Below are positions 1 to 6,735 of a stretch of 64,000 bases of DNA, piece by piece; position 1 is the stretch's first letter; each line of letters begins with the position of its first letter. Below the pieces are notes generated by a model. It made no database searches, was not told the origin of the DNA, and was given only the letters and a program-made list of their open reading frames with translations. The translations under genes were made by a program, and so were the position numbers. Source of the stretch: Trueperaceae bacterium (GTDB taxonomy: Bacteria > Deinococcota > Deinococci > Deinococcales > Trueperaceae); assembly GCA_020354625.1 (NCBI GenBank), contig CP070651.1:3811587-3875586 (forward strand). The letters are read 5' to 3'.

Positions 1-2
1 GG

Positions 3-1298
3 GCAGTGCTGAGGTGGTCTAGAAACGAGGAAACGGTCGTCGAGACCGGACTCCGGCTAGCCGCTGCCATCTGGCGCTTCTGGGTCGTCCGTGGCCACAT
101 GCGTGAAGGTCGCGATCATCTGACCACACTGCTCGCTTCTCCGCAGGCACAACAGGTAGGACGACCGAGAGCCAAGGCTCTGAACGCCCTCGGCACCCTC
201 CTCTACGAAACCGGTGAGTGGCCCGAGGCGCGCTCCCTTATAGCAGAAAGCCTCGACATCTGGCGTGAGTTGGAGGACCAGCAAGAAATCGCCACCATCC
301 TCAACAACCTCGCCTGGGCAGATGTGAACCTCAGTGACTACCGAGTCGCAAAAGCGCTCTCCCAAGAGGCCTTGGAACTGAATCGGAAACTGGGTCAGGA
401 GCGGGGTGTGGCGGTTTCGCTCAACAACCTCGGTTGGATCGCAGTCTACGAGGGGAACTTCCGAGAAGCCGTCGAACTTTTCGAATCTTGCCTGACACTT
501 AGAGAAAACCAAGCAAATCCACGAGGGATCGCCTATGCGCTCATCAATCTCGCCTGGGCAAAGCGCTTTACAGGAGAACATCGGGAGGCCACGCCGATGG
601 TGGACCGAGCCGAGAACATCCTTCGGCAACTCGGCGATGACCAGATGCTCGGCTGGGCGCTCTACATGAGGGGTGTCATCGCTGCTGATGCCGGAGATAC
701 CGATACGGGTGCTCGCCTGCTCGAAGGCTACCTCGAGCTTTCGCGTAAAACGGCCAGCAAGCTAGGTCTGAAGTACGGCCTTGCCGACCTCGCCGACATC
801 ATGCGTGAAAGGGGTGAGCTAGAACGCGCCACGGAGCTCCTCACAGAGCATATCTCGATCTGTCGGGAGGGTCGAGACAGAAAGTATTACTCCGGTGGCC
901 TCAACAGTCTGGCACGCCTGGTCTATGACAAAGGAGATACTCGACGAGCATGGACACTCTACCGAGAGAGCCTCGAGATCAAACACGAGCTCGGCGATAG
1001 GTACGGGATCATCAAGTGCTTGGAGGGGCTGGCGAGAGTATATACCAGACAGAGCTATCCAGCACGAGCTGTACAGCTTTCGGCCTCAGCAGAACGGTTT
1101 AGGGAGGTGGTCGGTGCCCCGTTACCCGAACGCGACCTCTCCGAGTACCGAGCCTTTCTCGAAAAACTCCGCTCCCTCCTGGGCGACGCTGCTTTCGAAC
1201 AGGCATGGTCGAAGGGTACAAGCCTGACACTCGAACAAGCCGTTGCCCACGCTCTATCGGAAGACGAGATCTTCACTCCTCCTGAAGGCGAGGGATAG
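3..1298 (+). CDS. TPR-repeat C-terminal part of a large regulator/ATPase (5' truncated by window)
   Basis: The reading frame is open to the left edge, so the gene starts outside the window. The visible 430 residues are almost entirely helical TPR-like repeats (about residues 45-390), with recurring 'LNNLAW', 'LNNLGW' and 'LINLAW' helices. This resembles the C-terminal TPR array of LuxR/AfsR-like or adenylate-cyclase-like ATPases (COG3903 type), where an N-terminal DNA-binding or NB-ARC module lies upstream; that part cannot be seen here. The first residues (LRWSRNEE..GLRLAAAIWRFW) match the usual junction between the ATPase module and the TPR array. The stop lies 4 bp before the next start, suggesting an operon with the dehydrogenase. 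Confidence 0.7.
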   Translation, partial: AVLRWSRNEETVVETGLRLAAAIWRFWVVRGHMREGRDHLTTLLASPQAQQVGRPRAKALNALGTLLYETGEWPEARSLIAESLDIWRELEDQQEIATILNNLAWADVNLSDYRVAKALSQEALELNRKLGQERGVAVSLNNLGWIAVYEGNFREAVELFESCLTLRENQANPRGIAYALINLAWAKRFTGEHREATPMVDRAENILRQLGDDQMLGWALYMRGVIAADAGDTDTGARLLEGYLELSRKTASKLGLKYGLADLADIMRERGELERATELLTEHISICREGRDRKYYSGGLNSLARLVYDKGDTRRAWTLYRESLEIKHELGDRYGIIKCLEGLARVYTRQSYPARAVQLSASAERFREVVGAPLPERDLSEYRAFLEKLRSLLGDAAFEQAWSKGTSLTLEQAVAHALSEDEIFTPPEGEG

Positions 1299-1302
1299 TG
1301 TT

Positions 1303-2457
1303 ATGCCATTCGAATTCTCGACAGCGAACCGCATCATCTTCGGGAATGGTGTCGTGGCCCAACTCGGTCAGCTCGCCAGTGAAATTGGTGCTCGCGCGCT
1401 TCTCGTCGGAGGACGAACGCCGAGCCGCACCCAGATCGTCGCGAGCCGGCTCGAGGCCCATTCGGTCGTTCATCACACGGTAACCATCACCCAGGAACCG
1501 ACGGTGAAAGAGATCCTCTCAGGCTTGGAGGAGGCCCGTCAGCAGCGTCCCGACCTCGTCGTCGCCGTAGGGGGTGGAAGCGTTCTCGACGCAGGTAAAG
1601 CCATCGCTGCACTTTTGGCCAACCCGGGAGAGCCCCTCGACTACCTCGAAGTGGTCGGCAGAGGCAAACCGCTGTTACAACCCGCCGTGCCGCTGATCGC
1701 GATCCCGACTACCTCAGGCACCGGGGCCGAAGTGACGCGAAACGCAGTCATCGGTGTGCCTGAAGAGAGAGTCAAAGTGAGCATGAGGAGCTCCTATCTG
1801 CTCCCCCGTATCGCACTCATCGATCCTGAGTTGACCCATAGCCTGCCACCGGCGGCAACGGCCAGCACCGGCTTGGACGCCCTTACCCAGTGTCTAGAGC
1901 CGTTCGTTTCCCGCCAGGCCAACCCCCTCACAGATGCGATCGCTCGAGAAGGTCTCCGGCGTGCGGCTCGTTCCTTGCACCGTGCCTACACCGACGGCAG
2001 CAACGCGACCGCGAGGTACGATATGGCGATCGCCAGCCTCTGTGGCGGCCTCGCCCTGGCCAACTCCAAGCTCGGGGCAGTCCACGGCTTCGCCGGCGTG
2101 CTCGGCGGTATGATCGGCGCGGCGCACGGCAGCATCTGTGCAAGTCTACTGCCGTTTGTCACAGAGGCCAATATCACCGCACTACAGGCGCACGATCCAA
2201 GCTCCGAGGTGCTCGAACGCTTCGACGAGGTCGCCACTCTGCTGACGGGGAACCCCTCTGCACGTGCCCCCGACGCCGTAACCTGGCTTGCCGAACTCTG
2301 CACCACCCTCGACGTATCCTCACTAGGAGCGTTAGGACTAGATTCCAACCAAATCCCAGAGGTGGTGGAAAAAGCTGCACGAGCCAGCAGCATGAAAGGG
2401 AACCCCATCGACTTGAGCACCGAAGAGCTTGAAGGGATCTTGCAACGGGCCTTGTAG
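1303..2457 (+). CDS. Iron-containing alcohol dehydrogenase family protein
   Basis: 384-residue group III (iron-type) alcohol dehydrogenase, expected to oxidise or reduce an alcohol/aldehyde with NAD(P). Visible motifs are the nucleotide-binding GGGSVLDAGK (about 90-99), PTTSGTGAEVT (135-145), and metal-site histidines in AVHG (261) and AAHG (275). The Asp of the metal site is in 'LDALTQCLEP' (D192), but the usual His four residues later is Gln (Q196). Gln also occurs there in some branches of the family. ATG 1303 was chosen because it follows the upstream stop by 4 bp and gives the standard N-terminus; an earlier in-frame start (1243) would overlap the TPR gene. The substrate cannot be read from sequence. 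Confidence 0.85.
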   Translation: MPFEFSTANRIIFGNGVVAQLGQLASEIGARALLVGGRTPSRTQIVASRLEAHSVVHHTVTITQEPTVKEILSGLEEARQQRPDLVVAVGGGSVLDAGKAIAALLANPGEPLDYLEVVGRGKPLLQPAVPLIAIPTTSGTGAEVTRNAVIGVPEERVKVSMRSSYLLPRIALIDPELTHSLPPAATASTGLDALTQCLEPFVSRQANPLTDAIAREGLRRAARSLHRAYTDGSNATARYDMAIASLCGGLALANSKLGAVHGFAGVLGGMIGAAHGSICASLLPFVTEANITALQAHDPSSEVLERFDEVATLLTGNPSARAPDAVTWLAELCTTLDVSSLGALGLDSNQIPEVVEKAARASSMKGNPIDLSTEELEGILQRAL

Positions 2458-2566
2458 GTTTTCGATGCGGGTTTTTTTCTGGCATAGCCAGTAAAGATTG
2501 GTTCTATCTGCGGGTATCGTAAGGCTCATTACAGAAGAGCGGTATGAAGCAGGTAAGGCTTTTCGT

Positions 2567-2728
2567 ATGAACGAAAAGCTGATGCCGATTCCCGTGGTCA
2601 GCATGGCGCTTGGCATGACCATCGGTGGCCTCTTACAGGGGTCGGTGTTGGAAGTGGTTCTCGCTGGGCTGATCGCCTTCATCATCGGCGCGGTTCTCGG
2701 TGGGTTGTTGCAGGCCCTTCGTCGCTAA
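2567..2728 (+). CDS. Small membrane protein, 53 aa
   Basis: The ATG follows AGGTAAGG by a normal distance. Two hydrophobic helices are visible (about 7-26 and 29-48) with a glycine-rich character and a basic C-terminus (QALRR). The family is not recognised. The C-terminal codons and the stop lie inside a perfect 28-bp palindrome (2720-2747). An upstream in-frame GTG (2498) would add 23 hydrophilic residues and has no ribosome site. Confidence 0.5.
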   Translation: MNEKLMPIPVVSMALGMTIGGLLQGSVLEVVLAGLIAFIIGAVLGGLLQALRR

Positions 2729-2747
2729 CCCACGTGGGTTAGCGACG
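2720..2747. terminator. Perfect 28-bp palindrome over the stop codon
   Basis: CGTCGCTAACCCAC is followed directly by its exact reverse complement GTGGGTTAGCGACG. The TAA of the small membrane gene (2726-2728) is in the left arm. No T-run follows, so this is either a factor-assisted terminator/3' stabiliser or a protein site. Confidence 0.55.
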
Positions 2748-2772
2748 ACAGGTCTGGACCGAGCTCACGGCA

Positions 2773-2878
2773 TTAAAGCGGTTGCCATAATTATGTAAGC
2801 AGGTATCATCCAAGAAACGGTCTACAGGACAGGTTTTCACCCACTGGCTTTGTCTATGACCAGATGATACCTGCTTTA
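2773..2878. repeat. Repeat family A, copy 1 (MITE-like, 106 bp)
   Basis: Copy 2 is at 5860-5965; the two differ at only about six positions. Termini are TAAAGC and GCTTTA (inverted), and inside lies a perfect 14-bp inverted repeat, AAGCAGGTATCATC (2797-2810) with GATGATACCTGCTT (2863-2876). No coding capacity is visible. The structure fits a non-autonomous element. Confidence 0.75.
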
Positions 2879-3002
2879 TTAGCCATCCAGAAAGTCATGA
2901 GTGATGATTGCAGCGAAGTTTTTCGCTTGAACTCATCGGCTTTTATCGTGGTCGCGAGAGACAGCTAACCCGGCGGCGCGCCCTCCCCTTTGCACGCGCC
3001 CC

Positions 3003-3034
3003 ACTCATTACCCATCACACATCACTCATCACCC
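3003..3034 (+). repeat. Heptanucleotide repeat ACYCATY
   Basis: Four and a half units in register: ACTCATT, ACCCATC, ACACATC, ACTCATC, ACCC. The same heptamer appears on the opposite strand at 11395-11422. It lies in the otherwise gene-free stretch 2879-3199. Confidence 0.7.
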
Positions 3035-3091
3035 TTTTTCATCCCCTATCGATGTGGCGACGCTTTCGCTTGCCAAACGCATTCTCTATAA

Positions 3092-3130
3092 GGTCACACC
3101 TAGGTCACGGTAGCGCCGCGCTAAAGTCAC
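3092..3130 (+). promoter_or_regulatory. Phased GTCAC direct repeats upstream of a membrane-protein operon
   Basis: GGTCAC at 3092-3097 and 3103-3108, and AGTCAC at 3125-3130. The spacings are 11 and 22 bp, so all three lie on one helical face, 70-108 bp before the 30-codon gene. OmpR/PhoP-type regulators often bind such direct repeats; the regulator here is unknown. Confidence 0.35.
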
Positions 3131-3199
3131 GCCCCCTCTCCTACAGTACAGAGCATAGGCCGGAGCCAGAGAGCTCTTGCCCCCAGAAAGGAGCCGATC

Positions 3200-3292
3200 A
3201 TGAAAGAACGCACGGAAGGTTTGGTCATCGCAACCATGCTGGCCCTCTCCACACTTATCGTAGGAGCCCTGGTTATCCACAGCCTTAGTTAG
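3200..3292 (+). CDS. 30-residue single-span membrane peptide
   Basis: ATG 3200 is preceded by AAAGGAG (3185-3191) at ideal spacing. The peptide is a short charged N-terminus (MKERTEG) and one hydrophobic helix of about 20 residues ending IHSLS. The strong ribosome site and position 63 bp upstream of the histidine-rich membrane protein suggest a real small protein in the same transcript. The family is not recognised. Confidence 0.6.
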   Translation: MKERTEGLVIATMLALSTLIVGALVIHSLS

Positions 3293-3355
3293 CCTCGAAC
3301 CCGGTCCTGCCCTCGGGTCGCGTCCGGTCCTCTGAAGAGACGAGAGGAGAACACC

Positions 3356-3931
3356 ATGAACTTTGTCGTAGCCAAAACGAGCAGCGTTTCACATGAATTC
3401 GGCCACCGCTTACACATCTTCGTCTGGGACGTACTCAACGGCACCGAGCACATCCGCGCCCTCTGGCTCTACATGCTGATCGCCGGCGGCCACTTCTTCG
3501 AACATCTGGTGCAGATTGGTCAAGTCTATCTGCTCGGTTGGGCCCCGAGAGATGCCGGCGGCGTTCTGGGAATGTGGTTCCCGGGTCTGGCGGCCAACGA
3601 GGTCCTCCATATGAGCTACAACTCCTTTCAGCTCACCGGCTTGATTCTGTTGTGGCCTGGGTTCAGACACACCAGACGTGCAAAAATCTGGTGGCAGATC
3701 GCGATCGTCGCTCAGATCTGGCACTTCCTCGAGCACGTGCTTCTGCAGGTCCAGTACCTTACCGGCACCTACCTGTTCGAATCGGTACGCCAGACCAGCC
3801 TGTTGGAGCTATTTTTCCCGCGAGTAGAACTCCACTTCGTCTACAACCTGCTGGCCTTCACCCCGACTGTAATCGCGCTCGTCCTCTACCTGCGTCAGGT
3901 CAAAAACCGAGCGGCAACACCCTCAACCTAA
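3356..3931 (+). CDS. Histidine-rich polytopic membrane protein with two HxxEH motifs
   Basis: 191 residues with GAGAGGAG before the ATG. Four hydrophobic segments are visible (about 36-60, 80-100, 110-131, 158-178). Two contain the same pattern: H46-F-F-E49-H50-L-V-Q53 and H123-F-L-E126-H127-V-L-L-Q131. Further His lie in or near membrane segments (H32, H85, H160). Paired HxxEH helices suggest an intramembrane metal or haem site, but the family is not recognised and no function is claimed. It follows the 30-residue peptide gene. A GC-rich long-loop inverted repeat (3948-4006) follows. Confidence 0.65.
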   Translation: MNFVVAKTSSVSHEFGHRLHIFVWDVLNGTEHIRALWLYMLIAGGHFFEHLVQIGQVYLLGWAPRDAGGVLGMWFPGLAANEVLHMSYNSFQLTGLILLWPGFRHTRRAKIWWQIAIVAQIWHFLEHVLLQVQYLTGTYLFESVRQTSLLELFFPRVELHFVYNLLAFTPTVIALVLYLRQVKNRAATPST

Positions 3932-3947
3932 TCGTGTGGCGCCCGAG

Positions 3948-4006
3948 CGCCGCCCGCCAACCCTAGCGCCCGAGTTCGGAGTGCGCTTGGAGAAGGCCGG
4001 GCGGCG
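3948..4006 (+). terminator. Candidate terminator after membrane-protein operon
   Basis: CGCCGCCCG (3948-3956) and CGGGCGGCG (3998-4006) are exact inverted arms, followed by GTTTCTTT. The 41-nt loop is long, so support is moderate. Confidence 0.4.
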
Positions 4007-4070
4007 GTTTCTTTATGATTGATCAGATGAGCCACCACGTCTCTTTATGCACATGTTAGTCTGTAGCCTC

Positions 4071-4802
4071 ATGGATTATGTCTGCCTGGCCGCAGGCAAA
4101 GGCAAGCGCCTCGGATTGCTTGGGCGCTACTTACAAAAGTGTATGTATCCGGTCGGCTTGCAACCGTTTCTGGAATTCTCGATACGAAATCTGGCACGGT
4201 CACCGCAGCTCGACCGGGACCGAGATCGATTGATTCTGGTCGTTGGACACCGAGCAGAACAGGTCATCGGTTACTTCGGATCTCGCTACCAAGGTCTGGC
4301 GATCGACTACCTCGAACAGCGTGAACAACTCGGCACAGGACACGCCCTTCACCTCGTCTACCAAACGTTCCAGCCTTCAGAGCCGATCATCGCCTGGCTC
4401 GCCGACCTCTACGTCGGCACAGCGCTCTTCGAAACGTTACAGATGAGACCGGAACGCAACCTCCAAACGCTCGCTCCGGGCCCCGAAGGAGAAGACGATA
4501 AGGTGAGAGTCACCATCGATGGTGACTACGTCACCGAGGCATGGTGCGGCTCGAGTGAGCTCTTCGATGTCGGCTTATGGAAATTTTCACCAGAAACTCT
4601 GCACCTCATGATGGAACGGCAAGAGGGAGAGTACAGAGTCTTGCCGAACTTGCAACAGGCGATTGAACTCGGGGAACGGATCGGGTTTGTCCGTACCGAA
4701 GAATGGATCCATTTGGGGGGGACGAAACCGAGCCCGGAAGAGAACATACGAGCCGTGGTCGACCGGGTCCTGCAATTGGAGGTGAACGGTGATCGTCGCT
4801 AA
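4071..4802 (+). CDS. Sugar-phosphate nucleotidyltransferase family protein
   Basis: 243 residues with an NTP-transferase Rossmann fold: LAAGKGKRLG (about 5-14) is the nucleotide/pyrophosphate loop, the conserved Lys is in 'LQKCMYPVG', and an acidic pair is in 'WLADLYVG'. It would join a sugar-1-phosphate to an NTP. The start at 4071 gives the canonical N-terminus (MDYVCLAAGKG); 4047 is an alternative. The end overlaps the next gene by 14 bp, so the two are translationally coupled. Pairing with a GHMP kinase mirrors HddA/HddC-type heptose activation, but no glycosyltransferase or heptose isomerase is nearby. Confidence 0.75.
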   Translation: MDYVCLAAGKGKRLGLLGRYLQKCMYPVGLQPFLEFSIRNLARSPQLDRDRDRLILVVGHRAEQVIGYFGSRYQGLAIDYLEQREQLGTGHALHLVYQTFQPSEPIIAWLADLYVGTALFETLQMRPERNLQTLAPGPEGEDDKVRVTIDGDYVTEAWCGSSELFDVGLWKFSPETLHLMMERQEGEYRVLPNLQQAIELGERIGFVRTEEWIHLGGTKPSPEENIRAVVDRVLQLEVNGDRR

Positions 4803-5754
4803 GACGCCGCTGCGAATTCCGCTGGCTGGAGGTCTCACCGACCTGAAGCCGTATGCGATGCAATTCGGAGGGGTCACGGTAAGCTCAACTATCGACAAGT
4901 ACGTATACGTGGCCCTCAAGGAAGATCTCGACGGTATGTTCGACCTCAAGTATCAAGATGTTCACGAAAAAACCGGTAGTGCCGATCAGTTGAGACACAA
5001 CCTCACCCGAGAGGCGCTCGAGCTGACAGGCCTCGACAGAACTCCTCTCCAGATCACCATCATGGTCGACCTGGCCAGCGAAAGCGGTCTCGGTTCATCA
5101 GGAGCTGTCACCGTCAGCCTGCTTCACGCCATGCACGCCTTCAAAGGCGAAGTGGTGAGCCGCCAACAGCTCCTGGAGGAGGCTTCGCACATCGAAGTCG
5201 ACATTCTAGAAGGGGCCTCGGGGTATCACGACCCCTCGATCTGTGCCCTGGGAGGGCTCAAGCTCATCGAGTACCGTGGGGCCGAAATCGCCGCCAGAGA
5301 CATCCCGTTACGCCCCGAGATGCAGCGTGCATTCGCAGAATCCCTGCTCTTTTTCTACAGTGGGAGGCACGCCAAGAGCAAACCGTCGCTCGACCTTCTT
5401 TCCAGTCACATGCCGGAAGCCCACCAGACCATGCACCAGATCAAGCGGCTCGGATACGAGCTCGAGCAAGCCTTTCTCGGCGGCGACTTACAGAGGATCG
5501 CCGAGATCATCGGCGAACAGCAAGAATTGAAGGAACAGCTTCCCGGCAGGTTCGTCGACGACTACGTCAAAGACGTCACCCGCCGGGTACAGGAGGCCGG
5601 TGCCTACGCACAACTCCCAGGCGGCAAGATCAGCGCCTTCGTCATCGTGTGCTGCCCCGGAAATCAGCACGAGGCGGTCCGCAGAGCGCTCCCGGATCTC
5701 CGCGAGGTCGAACTCCGTCTCGAAACCGGCGGCACGCGCGTCACCTCGATCTGA
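4789..5754 (+). CDS. GHMP-family sugar kinase (HddA-like)
   Basis: 321 residues from a GTG start. The N-terminal substrate motif TPLRIPLAGGLTDL (6-19) is the D-glycero-D-manno-heptose-7-phosphate kinase / fucokinase type (family form TPLRI.LAGGGTD). The ATP loop ESGLGSSGAV lies at about 98-107, and a C-terminal glycine-rich motif (LPGGKISAFVIV) is present. It would phosphorylate a sugar at C1, giving the substrate for the overlapping nucleotidyltransferase. The sugar is not determinable; heptose is the family precedent. Confidence 0.75.
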   Translation: MIVAKTPLRIPLAGGLTDLKPYAMQFGGVTVSSTIDKYVYVALKEDLDGMFDLKYQDVHEKTGSADQLRHNLTREALELTGLDRTPLQITIMVDLASESGLGSSGAVTVSLLHAMHAFKGEVVSRQQLLEEASHIEVDILEGASGYHDPSICALGGLKLIEYRGAEIAARDIPLRPEMQRAFAESLLFFYSGRHAKSKPSLDLLSSHMPEAHQTMHQIKRLGYELEQAFLGGDLQRIAEIIGEQQELKEQLPGRFVDDYVKDVTRRVQEAGAYAQLPGGKISAFVIVCCPGNQHEAVRRALPDLREVELRLETGGTRVTSI

Positions 5755-5859
5755 AAACCGCACCTCAGGTATCTCTTCTGGAGTGACCGTCCCATCATCG
5801 AACATGAGCTAGACACGATCCGAAGCAGGCGTTTCACGATCAGCCCAACTTAACCACCT

Positions 5860-5965
5860 TTAAAGCGGTTGCCAAAATCATGTAAGCAGGTATCATCCAA
5901 GAAACGGGCTACAGGACAGGTTTTTACCCACTGACTTTGTCTATGACCAGATGATACCTGCTTTA
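5860..5965. repeat. Repeat family A, copy 2 (MITE-like, 106 bp)
   Basis: Near-identical to 2773-2878. The 14-bp inverted arms are at 5884-5897 and 5950-5963. Its right end GCTTTA shares the dinucleotide TA (5964-5965) with the left end TAAACC of repeat B, as expected if one element used the other's terminal TA as target. The gene-free stretch 5755-6067 otherwise holds nothing recognisable. Confidence 0.75.
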
Positions 5966-6067
5966 AACCGGCTTTCAGTGCACTTGTCATGCCAATTGAA
6001 CGTTTTTGCTTAACCTCGCTCTGCTCGGGTGATCTTGGCAGTGCCGAGATCACCGAAAGACGGTTTA
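5964..6067. repeat. Repeat family B, copy 1 (MITE-like, 104 bp)
   Basis: Copy 2 is at 11579-11682, of equal length and roughly 92% identical. The ends are inverted over 13 bp with one mismatch (TAAACCGGCTTTC / GAAAGACGGTTTA). An internal 13-bp hairpin lies at 6028-6040 / 6042-6054 with one mismatch. The right end sits exactly at the 3' end of the decayed PIN-toxin gene, so the toxin frame now reads into the element. Confidence 0.75.
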
Positions 6068-6441
6068 GATCCGTATGGTTCAAGTCTTCCCCTTTGAAGG
6101 CGAGGGGTTTTCCTTCAACTTTCGCCAGCGCGTAGCTGACGCAGTCACCGAAGTTGAGTGCTGCAGCGTGCCCCTGCCCTTTTCCGTAACGGGCGTAGGC
6201 CAGCTTAGCCTCTAGAACATGTTCGGCCGTAAAGGGACAGACACCGAATTTCGAGGCGTTTGACGAGTTCAGCGACATCTCCCGAAGAATAACCTCGTTG
6301 GGAACCGTACACGATCTCTGTCTCCAGCAATGTTGGAGTAGCTATCATCAAACTTTCTGCCCCATCTAGGGTATAGAGTGCTTCGGCAGCCCCTTCTTCG
6401 TTGAAGAGGATTTGCAGCAAGACGCTTCAGTCTACGACCAT
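6068..6441 (-). pseudogene. Decayed PIN-domain toxin (VapC-like)
   Basis: The reading starts MVVD, then hits TGA at codon 5, then continues SVLLQILFNEEGAAEAL, the usual VapC start (MVVDxSVLL). After 'KRLEIRCL' the frame shifts: an extra base near 6237 moves the remainder (PFTAEHVLEAKLAYARYG, GDCVSYALAK, GEDLNHTDL) into another frame. The PIN acidic residues D4 and the later E/D set are otherwise recognisable. The original stop has been lost at the boundary with repeat B. Three independent lesions make a functional toxin unlikely. It overlaps the intact antitoxin gene as TGATG, the classic VapBC arrangement. Confidence 0.8.
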
Positions 6442-6689
6442 CAGAAGCCGAGGAGCTCTTCTTGCTCCCCTTTGGTAAGCGCTTTGCCCTTCGACTCTTC
6501 CGGCAGGCTCGACCAATCGCCGGCCTCGAGCCAGGCGAGGGTACACTCGGCACGGTTACGCCGTTCGAGATCTTTTAAGCGCCTCTCAAGAGCGACCGTA
6601 ACGGCATCGACTTTGCTTTCGCCCGTGTAGTTGACGATCTTCTCGAGCAGGTCGGCCACGCGGTCGCTTTTGATACTCGTCTGCTTCAT
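6441..6689 (-). CDS. VapB-type antitoxin
   Basis: 82 residues. The N-terminus (MKQTSIKSDRVADLLEKI..YTGESKVDAVTVAL) matches the VapB/Rv0623-type (PSK transcription factor) family, which binds DNA as a dimer. The C-terminal half would wrap the PIN toxin. The reading frame is intact although the partner vapC is broken, so this is probably an orphan antitoxin and autoregulator. Confidence 0.75.
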   Translation of the reverse strand: MKQTSIKSDRVADLLEKIVNYTGESKVDAVTVALERRLKDLERRNRAECTLAWLEAGDWSSLPEESKGKALTKGEQEELLGF

Positions 6690-6735
6690 GGTAGAAGAAT
6701 ATCGTATTTGCTACCAAGGTAGTATTGGGTGGTTT

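Noticed and set aside
3003-3034. A CRISPR array
   Set aside because: Seven-base units without spacers; no cas genes in the window.
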